The notes under the pieces: generated by a model | Told to the model about the DNA's origin: nothing | Seen by the model: only the letters and a program-made list of their open reading frames with translations | The model's database searches: none | Position numbers and translations under genes: made by a program | Assembly: GCA_030740135.1 (NCBI GenBank) | Contig: JASLXW010000196.1 | Coordinates: forward strand, 1 to 7,533 | Direction of reading: 5' to 3' | Source: Nitrospinota bacterium | GTDB lineage: Bacteria > UBA8248 > JACPRG01 | Length of the DNA: 7,533 bases | Shown here: positions 1 through 5,777 of the stretch, one piece after another | How positions within the stretch are numbered: the first letter of the stretch is position 1 | How the letters are laid out: every line of letters starts with the position of its first letter

Positions 1-136
1 GACCGCCAGCTTGGCCTTTCCCCACCGGCGGGGACTGCTCCCGAAGCCGCAAGACCGCCTGCACCAACTCTGGCGACTGTATGGGTTCAAGACATATGAG
101 ACGCCGGAGCCGATTTCCGGCCGTTTCCAGGGCTTT
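1..136 (-). pseudogene. Decayed IS481/rve-like transposase fragment with a frameshift
   Basis: Read on the minus strand, this stretch encodes KALETAGNRLRR, a short linker, then SPELVQAVLRLREQSP. The next residues, RWGKAKLAV, continue only after a one-base frame change. This matches the stretch just before the DDE core in many integrase-type (IS481/ISNCY-like) transposases, where a 'PELV..VL.LRE.YPRWGK.KL' pattern is typical. The break lies at about positions 25-31: the minus strand reads CCGCCGG where CCGCGG would keep the frame, so one extra C (near position 28) explains it. The catalytic domain would lie to the left, outside the window. No N-terminal helix-turn-helix part could be read upstream, so the 5' end is also damaged or diverged. 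The family call is by recognition of the motif only; the exact IS family is uncertain. Confidence 0.6.
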
Positions 137-424
137 CCGCGAAAAGAAAGAATGAATGGGCGCCTAAAGTGTTGCCAGTTCGGGATTTGGGTGATAACCT
201 TTTTGGATGGCAAATGAATTGACTGGTTGGTTATTGGATCGCGGAGGAACCGATGCGGGGGTGTATCCCTTACCCCGCTCTTGCATGTGTAGCGGATAAA
301 CGTGTTCGATTCCGGATTTTTTCCGAATCGATCCTCAATCTCTCCAATCTAAACAGAATTGAGCGGAGTAATCGTTCGGCGGGTTGGCCGAACACCTTTC
401 GTTGGGGTTTCCGAGGGGCTCGAA
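137..424. other. Intergenic region between transposase remnant and moeB
   Basis: No convincing gene was found in these 288 bases. They are more AT-rich than the flanking genes. They contain a hairpin (GCGGGG at 255-260 with CCCCGC at 273-278) and an imperfect palindrome at 306-331 with a T-rich loop. A TTGACT hexamer at 219-224 resembles a -35 box but has no -10 partner at normal spacing. A well-spaced GGAGG (243-247) precedes an ATG at 253, described separately. The moeB promoter probably lies here but cannot be pinned down. Confidence 0.5.
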
Positions 425-441
425 ATGGCCAAAACATATAA
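253..441 (+). CDS. Possible small leader ORF overlapping the moeB start
   Basis: This 62-codon ORF begins at an ATG five bases after GGAGG (243-247), the best Shine-Dalgarno sequence in the region. It ends 17 bases inside moeB in another frame. The peptide starts MRGCIPYPALACVADKRV and is rich in Arg and Asn, with no recognisable domain, signal or membrane segment. The amino-acid make-up does not look like a conserved protein. The case for it is the ribosome site and the overlap with the next gene, which would allow translational coupling. It may equally be a chance ORF. Confidence 0.2.
   Translation: MRGCIPYPALACVADKRVRFRIFSESILNLSNLNRIERSNRSAGWPNTFRWGFRGARNGQNI
306..331. repeat. Imperfect palindrome upstream of moeB
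   Basis: TCGATT-C-CGG (306-315) pairs with CCGAATCGA (323-331), with one bulged C and the loop ATTTTTT. The paired arms are nine base pairs. There is no T run after the 3' arm on either strand, so it does not look like an intrinsic terminator. It could be a leader hairpin or an operator for moeB, or chance. Confidence 0.35.
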
Positions 442-1603
442 CGAACTGATGGCGGACGCGCGTGGATCCATTCCCGAGCTCACGCCTGAGGACGCACACG
501 GCAAAATGGGCAACGGCGAAGGTCCGGTATTGCTGGACGTTCGTGAAAAGGACGAGGTCCGGCAGGGGTACATCGACGGCGCCGTATCCATCCCGCGCGG
601 ATTTCTGGAAATCCAGGTGGAAGGGACCCTGACGGACAAGGACCGGCCGGTGATCGTCTATTGCGCCGGGGGAGTCCGCTCCCTTCTGGCGGCTCGGACC
701 TTGAAGGACATGGGCTACGATGAAGTCTTCTCCATGGCGGAAGGGTTCAACGGCTGGAAAGACCGCGGTCTTCCATTCACCAAAGACTTTGAGCTGAGCA
801 CCTCACAGCTTGAGCGATATAGCCGTCACTTCACGCTTGCGGAAGTGGGAGAAAAGGGACAGGGCAAGCTTCTCCAGTCCAAGGTTCTTCTTCTCGGGGC
901 GGGCGGTTTGGGCTCCCCCACCGCTCTATACCTGGCGGCGGCCGGGATTGGGACCCTGGGCATCGTGGACTTCGACGTTGTGGACCGCAGCAATCTCCAG
1001 CGCCAGATTCTTCACCGCGACGCGGATGTCGGCATGCCCAAGACGGAGTCCGCCAAGCAGACGATCAACGGCCTGAACCCGGACGTCAATGTGGTGACCT
1101 ATCAGGAACGCCTTTCGTCCGAGAACATCATGGAAATCATCGAAGGCTATGATCTCGTTGTCGACGGCTGCGACAACTTCCCGACCCGGTACCTGGTGAA
1201 CGACGCGTGCGTTTTCCAGGGCAAGCCCAACGTTCACGGGAGCATCTTCCAATTCGAAGGCCAGGTGACGGTGTTCGACACCCAGTCCGGCGGACCTTGC
1301 TACCGGTGCCTGTATCCTGCGCCGCCGCCTCCGGGAATGGCCCCGAGCTGCGCCGAGGCCGGCGTCCTGGGCGTCCTGCCGGGGGCCGTGGGGGTTCTTC
1401 AGGCCATCGAGACCATCAAGATCATCCTGGGAAAGGGTGAATCCCTGGTCGGCCGGCTGATCCTCTATGACGCCCTGTCAACGAAGTTCCGGGAGATGAA
1501 GCTGCGGCGGGACCCCGGCTGCCCGGTCTGCGGAGACAATCCGGAGATCACCGGGCTGATCGACTACGAACAGTTCTGCGCGGGCGTTCCGGCGGCGGGC
1601 TGA
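425..1603 (+). CDS. moeB: MoeB/ThiF-type sulfur-carrier adenylyltransferase with N-terminal rhodanese domain
   Basis: This enzyme activates the C-terminal glycine of a ubiquitin-like sulfur carrier (MoaD, ThiS or a relative) with ATP, so that sulfur can be added for molybdopterin or thiamine-type synthesis in the cytoplasm. The 392-residue protein has a rhodanese domain at about 15-118, with the active-loop motif CAGGVRS (Cys80). An E1-like domain follows: ATP loop GAGGLGSP (158-165), RSNLQRQ (188-194), DGCDNFPTRYLVND (247-260), zinc-type pairs CYRC (292-295) and CPVC (366-369), and SCAEAGVLGVLPG with Cys309 at the position of the ThiF/MOCS3 thiol. The tail YEQFC is MoeB-like. MOCS3 and MoeZ carry the rhodanese domain at the C-terminus; here it comes first. 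The ATG at 425 has GAGGGG six bases upstream and is preferred to an in-frame TTG at 359. The carrier protein it serves cannot be told from the window. Confidence 0.9.
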   Translation: MAKTYNELMADARGSIPELTPEDAHGKMGNGEGPVLLDVREKDEVRQGYIDGAVSIPRGFLEIQVEGTLTDKDRPVIVYCAGGVRSLLAARTLKDMGYDEVFSMAEGFNGWKDRGLPFTKDFELSTSQLERYSRHFTLAEVGEKGQGKLLQSKVLLLGAGGLGSPTALYLAAAGIGTLGIVDFDVVDRSNLQRQILHRDADVGMPKTESAKQTINGLNPDVNVVTYQERLSSENIMEIIEGYDLVVDGCDNFPTRYLVNDACVFQGKPNVHGSIFQFEGQVTVFDTQSGGPCYRCLYPAPPPPGMAPSCAEAGVLGVLPGAVGVLQAIETIKIILGKGESLVGRLILYDALSTKFREMKLRRDPGCPVCGDNPEITGLIDYEQFCAGVPAAG

Positions 1604-1632
1604 TCGCCGCGCCTCCGGCTGGAACCGAACCA

Positions 1633-1668
1633 AAAAGGGCGGGCGACCTTCGGGTCGCCCGCCCTTTT
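1633..1668. terminator. Bidirectional intrinsic terminator between moeB and osmC
   Basis: A perfect stem of GGGCGGGCGACC (1637-1648) and GGTCGCCCGCCC (1653-1664) has a TTCG tetraloop. It is flanked by AAAA (1633-1636) and TTTT (1665-1668), which extend the pairing to 16 bp. Because both flanks suit termination, it can serve moeB (ends 1603) on the plus strand and the convergent osmC-like gene (ends 1695) on the minus strand. Confidence 0.88.
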
Positions 1669-1694
1669 CCTGTTTCAGCGAGTTGTGGGTTGGA

Positions 1695-2165
1695 CTAACG
1701 CTCGATCACCCAGTTATCGACCATCTTTGCGTCGGATTTGCGGAACAGGTTGAAGACGGGGCAGCGCTTGAAATACTCCTCTTTCAGATTCTCAATCTCC
1801 GCGTCCGAGGCGGAGGTCTTCAAGGTAATGTCGGATCTCACTTCGGTCGGACCCGATTCATAGCCTTCCTGGCCGGCGATCGCCCGGGGGCTGTAGAACC
1901 CTTCGGCCCGGACTTTCATGGAGTCGATTTGAATGTCCAGGTCATTGGCGACGCGCTCGATGATCACCGTGGTGCACCCCGCCAAGGAGGTGAACAGATA
2001 GCCCATCGGGGAGGGCCCTTCGTCGCTGCCGCCGAGGGCCTTGGGCTCGTCCACGATGACGGTGTGGCCGGACTTGGTGGTGACAACGGATTTCTGGTGT
2101 CCCTTCCATTCCGCCTCCGCCCAGTTGGAGGTGATCTCGGGCGGCTCTTTGGGTCGAATCGCCAT
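1695..2165 (-). CDS. OsmC/Ohr-family thiol peroxidase-like protein
   Basis: OsmC/Ohr proteins are cytoplasmic homodimers that reduce organic hydroperoxides with a pair of cysteines, usually recharged by lipoyl or thioredoxin-type partners. The 156-residue product has the family's two key cysteines: Cys64 in SLAGCTTVIIERVAND (on the central helix) and Cys135 in KRCPVFNLF. The LGGSDEGPSPMGYL stretch (44-57) supplies the usual conserved Glu (E49). Length is normal for the OsmC/YhfA-like branch. The start at 2165 is chosen because AAAGGAG (2174-2180 on the plus strand) sits eight bases upstream and the domain begins soon after; a longer in-frame ORF to 2258 runs through the promoter region. The gene is convergent with moeB and shares its terminator. 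Whether it is a true peroxidase or an OsmC-like protein with another substrate cannot be decided here. Confidence 0.88.
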   Translation of the reverse strand: MAIRPKEPPEITSNWAEAEWKGHQKSVVTTKSGHTVIVDEPKALGGSDEGPSPMGYLFTSLAGCTTVIIERVANDLDIQIDSMKVRAEGFYSPRAIAGQEGYESGPTEVRSDITLKTSASDAEIENLKEEYFKRCPVFNLFRKSDAKMVDNWVIER

Positions 2166-2225
2166 TATCGTCTCTCCTTTGTTTTCATCACGCCCGTTGG
2201 TCGAGACAGAAAATCCAGCCGCAGT

Positions 2226-2246
2226 CGCCGGAATCTTACTCCGGCG
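2226..2246. repeat. Perfect 7-bp inverted repeat around the osmC -10 box
   Basis: CGCCGGA (2226-2232) and TCCGGCG (2240-2246) are exact reverse complements, separated by ATCTTAC. The loop contains the proposed minus-strand -10 hexamer, so the repeat may be an operator for the osmC-like gene. It lacks a T run and sits 68 bases past the MFS stop, so a terminator role is less likely. Confidence 0.4.
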
Positions 2247-2262
2247 GAAGGGAACCAATCAA
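2233..2262 (-). promoter_or_regulatory. Candidate sigma-70 promoter of the osmC-like gene
   Basis: On the minus strand, TTGATT (2257-2262) is followed after 18 bases by TAAGAT (2233-2238). Each hexamer matches four of six consensus bases. Transcription would begin near 2226, giving a leader of about 60 bases before the ATG at 2165. The match is by eye. Confidence 0.4.
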
Positions 2263-2313
2263 TCGATTCCAGGATTTCGCAAACCGCGCCCTTAGCATAC
2301 ACCGCCCCGGCCC

Positions 2314-3453
2314 TCAAAGCGGCTCGAGCCTCAAAACGGCCAGGCTGGAAAACACCGTGATCACCCCCAAACCGGCGATGCCAACCTGGAAACTGGACAC
2401 GTCCGCGATGGCGCCCAGCACCCAAGGCGTCACCCCGAAACCCAGCGCTGTTCCCACACCGATGACTAGCCCGACAGCCGCCCCCCGGACGCCTTCCGCC
2501 GTTATCCGGGCCATGAGGATAAATCCCACCGGGAAGAACATCATGTTGATAAATGGTTCCAGGAAGACCCAGACGCTCACACCGATGTTCTCCGGCCAGA
2601 GGGCGATCCCGAGTTGTGTAACCCCGGTGAGGGCCATGATCCAACCCAGGAGGCTGCGGCAGGTGAAGCGTTCCGTCAAATAGCCGGCATAGAGGGCGCC
2701 GATCACGTTGGCCCCCCGTCCCGCGGCGAAGATCGGATTGGCAACGGACAGGTCCATGCCCCTTTCCTCGACCAGATAGACCGGCGTAAGAAATCCCAGA
2801 CCGGTTCCGGCCGCCGAAGCCAGCGTCCACAGGATGCCCAAGGTGATCATGTTGGGATCCCGGATTACCGCTGCGATACTCCCTTGCGGCCTGTCCGCGG
2901 GGGGATCTTCAATGGGGGCGGATCTCTGGAACATCAGCATGACGATGGCCGAAATCGTCGCCATCGCCCAGAACAGGTAGCGCCAAGGGGCCATGGACAA
3001 AACGACGATGGCGAGCATCGGCGCGAAGAACTGGCCGGCCGGAGCGGCGGAGTTGAAGATGGAGAGGTTCTGGGTCCATTTCTCCTTCCCGTAAGCCGTT
3101 GTGATCAGAGGGATGGCCGATGGAAGGATGGTTCCCGTCGCCAGGCCGATGCAAAATGAGAGCACCGATATCGTTCCCAGACCGGTCGCCCATCGCATCA
3201 GGAAAAGGGTGAGGGTCAGGCCGGCCAGCGCGATTTTCAGCGTCCGCCGGTATCCCGGGACCCGGCTCCAAAACGGAACGGTGAGGAGCGCCCCGCAGTA
3301 CCCAAGGGTCAAATAGGTGAAGATTTGCCCGGCCTGTGCGTGCGAGATCCCCAGTTCCTCCTCAATGATGGGGAGGACCGGGGCGATGACCATCCGCGAG
3401 GCATGGGCCACGTACCACAAGAGCCACGCGGTGATGAGAAACGAGGGACGCAT
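2314..3453 (-). CDS. MFS transporter, tandem copy 1
   Basis: This is a 379-residue, very hydrophobic inner-membrane protein of the major facilitator superfamily, with about 12 predicted transmembrane helices. The N-terminal half has TM1 with HASRMVIAPVLPIIEEELG (17-35), then GYCGALLTVPFWSRVPGYR (51-69), which occupies the motif A position between TM2 and TM3. The C-terminal half has the counterpart GYLTERFTCRSLLG (257-270). A short polar loop around 178-195 links the halves. The start lines up exactly with that of the neighbouring paralog, though no strong ribosome site precedes it. It is 61 % identical to the next gene (232 of 379 by hand count, no gaps). The substrate is unknown: neither the motifs nor the neighbours identify one. 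The stop is 148 bases before the osmC-like ATG. Confidence 0.87.
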   Translation of the reverse strand: MRPSFLITAWLLWYVAHASRMVIAPVLPIIEEELGISHAQAGQIFTYLTLGYCGALLTVPFWSRVPGYRRTLKIALAGLTLTLFLMRWATGLGTISVLSFCIGLATGTILPSAIPLITTAYGKEKWTQNLSIFNSAAPAGQFFAPMLAIVVLSMAPWRYLFWAMATISAIVMLMFQRSAPIEDPPADRPQGSIAAVIRDPNMITLGILWTLASAAGTGLGFLTPVYLVEERGMDLSVANPIFAAGRGANVIGALYAGYLTERFTCRSLLGWIMALTGVTQLGIALWPENIGVSVWVFLEPFINMMFFPVGFILMARITAEGVRGAAVGLVIGVGTALGFGVTPWVLGAIADVSSFQVGIAGLGVITVFSSLAVLRLEPL

Positions 3454-3494
3454 CAGAAAACCCGCAAGTCGGTGAGGTCCGTAAGAAGGCGCTC

Positions 3495-3513
3495 GGCCGG
3501 CAAGGCTCCGGCC
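3495..3513. repeat. Stem-loop in the leader of MFS copy 1
   Basis: GGCCGG (3495-3500) and CCGGCC (3508-3513) pair perfectly around CAAGGCT. It lies 42-60 bases upstream of the 3453 start, between the two MFS genes. No T run follows on either strand. No clear promoter could be found in this 115-base gap, so copy 1 may depend on transcription from copy 2. Confidence 0.3.
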
Positions 3514-3543
3514 GCCGGGTCGGGGTCAAGAGACGACATTCAA

Positions 3544-3564
3544 GGGAGCCATCTTCGGGCTCCC
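3544..3564 (-). terminator. Stem-loop just past MFS copy 2, possible weak terminator
   Basis: On the minus strand GGGAGCC and GGCTCCC form a perfect 7-bp stem with a 7-base loop, four bases after the TAA stop of the upstream MFS gene. It is followed by TTGAATG, a poor T tract, so termination would be partial at best. It could set the expression ratio of the two transporters or protect the 3' end of the message. Confidence 0.4.
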
Positions 3565-3568
3565 TATC

Positions 3569-4708
3569 TTATATGCGCTCGATGCGCAGGACGCACAGGC
3601 TGGACAGCATGACCACGGCGCCCAACACGGAGAGGCCCGCCTGAAAGCTCCATGCGTCGGCCACCGCTCCCAGGATCCACGGTGTCACACCGATCCCGAA
3701 CCCGGCGCCCGCGCCGATGACGAGCCCGATGGCCGCCCCCCGGACGCCCGTTGCCGTGAGCCGGGCGATGAGAATCAGGCCTACCGGGAAGAACATGTTG
3801 ACCACCACTCCTTCTATGATGACCCAAACCCCCACTCCGAAGTTTCCCGGCCAAAGGGCGACCCCCATCAGGGAGACGCCCGCCAGGGCGAGGACCCAGC
3901 CCAGGAGAGTGCGGCACGGAAAACGATCGGCCAAAAAGCCCGTAGTCACCGCGCAAGGGATGGCGATTCCCCGACCGGCCGCGAATACCTGGTTCGCTAC
4001 GCTCAGCTCCAAGCCCCGCTCCTTCACCAGATAGACCGGGATGAGAAAAGCCGCGCCGAGCGCCGCCCCGGAGGCCAGGACCCAGAGGCACCCCAACGTG
4101 ACCAGGCTGCGGTTGCGGATAACGGCCACGATGCTCCCGCCCGCCCGCTCGGGCTCGGGTTCTTTCCTGGGGGCGGTCCGCAGGACCATCCAGAGGACGA
4201 AAACGGACATGGCCGCCATTGCCCAGAACATGTATCGCCACGGGAACATCGCCAGCATGACGACGGCGAGGACCGGCGCGAGGAATTGACCCGACGGCGC
4301 CGCGGAATCGAAAATGGCGATGCTCTTTCCCCAAACCTCCCGACCGTACGCCGCCGTGATGAGCGGGATGGCCGATGGCAGGACCGTCCCCGAGGCCAGG
4401 CCGATGAAAAACGCGAGCGTTGATATCGTGGCCTTCCCGGGCGCCCAACGCATCAGGAAAAGCGCAATGGTCAGCGTGGTCAGACTGACCAGCAGCGCCT
4501 GCCGATACCCCAGGAGCCGGCTCCAAAATGGGACGCTGAAGAGTGCGCCGCAATATCCAATGGAAAGAAAGACAAAGATTTGACCGGCCTGGGCGTGAGA
4601 GATCCCCAGGTCATCCTCGATGAGCGGAAGGACGGGCGCCAGGGCCATCCGCGAGGCGTGCGACAGAAGCCACATGAGCCAGGCGGTGAAAAGAAAGGTG
4701 TGGCGCAT
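3569..4708 (-). CDS. MFS transporter, tandem copy 2
   Basis: This is a second 379-residue MFS protein, collinear with copy 1 from first to last residue. Shared blocks include HASRM (17-21), APVLP (24-28), LGISHAQAGQIF (34-45), GYCGAL (51-56), FLMRWA (84-89), PSAIPLIT (111-118), FFPVG (306-310) and GVRGAA (321-326). Divergence concentrates in the central loop (181-190, two of ten identical) and around 246-260 (TM8 region), where copy 1 reads GANVIGALYAG and this copy reads GIAIPCAVTTG. That would fit altered substrate choice. It lies upstream in the transcription direction, so it may be the first gene of a two-gene transporter unit. No strong ribosome site precedes the ATG. The substrate is unknown; it could export or import a small polar compound. 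Confidence 0.87.
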   Translation of the reverse strand: MRHTFLFTAWLMWLLSHASRMALAPVLPLIEDDLGISHAQAGQIFVFLSIGYCGALFSVPFWSRLLGYRQALLVSLTTLTIALFLMRWAPGKATISTLAFFIGLASGTVLPSAIPLITAAYGREVWGKSIAIFDSAAPSGQFLAPVLAVVMLAMFPWRYMFWAMAAMSVFVLWMVLRTAPRKEPEPERAGGSIVAVIRNRSLVTLGCLWVLASGAALGAAFLIPVYLVKERGLELSVANQVFAAGRGIAIPCAVTTGFLADRFPCRTLLGWVLALAGVSLMGVALWPGNFGVGVWVIIEGVVVNMFFPVGLILIARLTATGVRGAAIGLVIGAGAGFGIGVTPWILGAVADAWSFQAGLSVLGAVVMLSSLCVLRIERI

Positions 4709-4979
4709 GGCGAAAGTCCCCGAGGCGCGAGCCCATCCGGCCGGGCGAACCTGGGCCGGCCCCGTCCCGCGATCTCCGGTCGTTTCAGGGCGACCGGAGA
4801 ATGCCCGCCTCCTCCACGGATGCCCCGGGTTTGGGCCGAACGAACCCGACGGCCGGCTGAATGTCTTCTCGGAACGCTTTGTCTATCTCAGTGAGACACA
4901 GGTGTGAATGGGAATTCAGCGGCAAAACGGCGGTTGCATGACAGGGATTTGCCCGTCCATTCGTCGAAGAGCGGCGGCG
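4709..4979. other. Intergenic region between pyrE and the MFS pair
   Basis: No gene is supported in these 271 bases. They hold the 10-bp inverted repeat at 4773-4800. A weak minus-strand promoter-like pair also occurs (TTCACA, 17 bases, TAGACA, at about 4880-4910), but its -10 matches only three of six. No clear pyrE terminator was found; a six-pair stem at about 4940-4957 lacks a T run. Confidence 0.4.
4773..4800. repeat. Perfect 10-bp inverted repeat upstream of the MFS genes
   Basis: TCTCCGGTCG (4773-4782) and CGACCGGAGA (4791-4800) are exact reverse complements with an 8-base spacer, TTTCAGGG. They sit 65 bases upstream of the 4708 start. There is no T run on either strand, so an operator or a 5'-leader hairpin is more likely than a terminator. 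No neighbouring regulator gene is present in the window. Confidence 0.5.
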
Positions 4980-5540
4980 TCACGATTCGCCCATCATGTC
5001 TTCCCGGTCGTAGAGGGATTCCAACTGGTAGCCGGCCTCGGCCAGCTTTTCCTTTCCTCCCTCGCACCGATCTACAACGACCAGGACCCGGACAACCACC
5101 AGTCCCTCCGCCTCCGCCCTGAGTATGGCATGAAGAATGGAGCCGCCCGTTGTCATGACGTCTTCCAGGATCGCCACCTTCATCCCTTCCCGAAGGTTGT
5201 TTTTCCCCTCGATCCAGGCGCTCGTTCCATGAAACTTGGGCTCTTTGCGGACGATGAAAGCGGGCATCGGTTCACCCCGCTGCTGGCTGACCAGCGCCGT
5301 GGCCGTCACCAAAGGATCGGCTCCCATTGTCGGTCCGCCCACGGCCTCGACCCCGCTCCCTTTCAATCGATCGAAAATCAACTCTCCCACGAGCATCAAG
5401 CCCAGGGGATTCAGCGTCGCCTGTTTCCCATCAATGTACCAATCGCTCTTCTGGCCGGAGGTCAGTACGACTTCCCGCTTCTCGAAGGCCTTTTCCTGGA
5501 GAATCCTGCGCAGCGTTTCGCGGTCTTGTTCGGTTGCCAT
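4980..5540 (-). CDS. pyrE: Orotate phosphoribosyltransferase
   Basis: PyrE joins orotate to PRPP to give orotidine 5'-monophosphate and pyrophosphate, the fifth step of pyrimidine synthesis, in the cytoplasm as a dimer. The 186-residue product has the type I PRTase fold: LTSGQKSDWYIDGKQATL (26-43) with the family's Ser-Gly and Lys residues for orotate and PRPP, the RKEPKFHG stretch (98-105) that leads into the mobile catalytic loop, and the PRPP-binding motif VAILEDVMTTGGS (122-134) with paired acidic residues. Length is at the short end for the family (about 180-215). The ATG at 5540 places the N-terminal helix correctly, but only a weak purine-rich site (GGGAT) precedes it. No other pyrimidine gene is in the window, so pyrE appears to stand alone here. 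Confidence 0.93.
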   Translation of the reverse strand: MATEQDRETLRRILQEKAFEKREVVLTSGQKSDWYIDGKQATLNPLGLMLVGELIFDRLKGSGVEAVGGPTMGADPLVTATALVSQQRGEPMPAFIVRKEPKFHGTSAWIEGKNNLREGMKVAILEDVMTTGGSILHAILRAEAEGLVVVRVLVVVDRCEGGKEKLAEAGYQLESLYDREDMMGES

Positions 5541-5777
5541 GTTATCCCATCCATTGATAATCGCGTTTCCTCAGGCCCCGCCGCCCACAAGTCCCTCCAG
5601 CGTTCGCGAAACGTCCGTCTTTCGATCGAAGAAGAATCTCCCTCCACTGGATAAGGCGTGAGTGCGACAAGGGGGGGCGGTCAGCTTCCAAGCCGCCGGG
5701 AACGGCGCCCAGGCGAACGGGGTCCCCTTTCTAATCAGAGGCCGGCTTTGTTTCGGGGCAGACTTGAGGAGGACGCT
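5541..5777. other. Structured intergenic region upstream of pyrE
   Basis: No gene is supported in these 237 bases. They contain two palindromes near pyrE (described separately). They also hold a cluster of short hairpins: GGCGG-N12-CCGCC read on the minus strand at about 5677-5698, CGCCG-GGAA-CGGCG at 5694-5707, the palindrome GGGGTCCCC at about 5719-5727, and a run of seven G near 5671-5677. I tested it mentally for tRNA and SRP RNA and found no T-arm or SRP core. No attenuator-type T run was seen. Confidence 0.35.
5603..5630. promoter_or_regulatory. Paired TTCG..CGAA palindromes upstream of pyrE
   Basis: TTCGCGAA (5603-5610) and TTCGATCGAA (5621-5630) are perfect palindromes with the same half-site, TTCG. 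Their centres are 19 bp apart, close to two helical turns, and they lie 63-90 bases upstream of the pyrE ATG. This arrangement would suit a dimeric repressor binding twice on one face. It is a pattern observation with no known regulator attached. Confidence 0.3.

Noticed and set aside
158..184. Possible terminal end of the decayed IS element (minus strand CAACACTTTAGGCGCC)
   Set aside because: It resembles insertion-sequence ends in style, but no matching inverted repeat or target duplication can be seen because the other end is outside the window.
2..217. Plus-strand frame open from the window edge to 217
   Set aside because: It lies antisense to the transposase-like reading, ends in an AT-rich stretch and has no recognisable domain. 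The minus-strand motif explains the sequence better.
2165..4553. Long minus-strand alternative frames inside the MFS genes (for example 3564-4553 and 2165-2830)
   Set aside because: Gly/Arg/His-rich composition without membrane helices marks them as GC-driven shadows of the transporter frames.
5462..5647. Minus-strand ORF starting MEGDSSSIERRTF upstream of pyrE
   Set aside because: It overlaps the conserved pyrE N-terminus in another frame and has no recognisable domain.
5660..5730. tRNA or SRP (4.5S) RNA gene
   Set aside because: A GGAA tetraloop and GGTCAG suggested SRP RNA, and CTTGGAAGC suggested a Ser anticodon loop. The SRP core and a tRNA T-arm are absent, and the arms do not fold in the right order.
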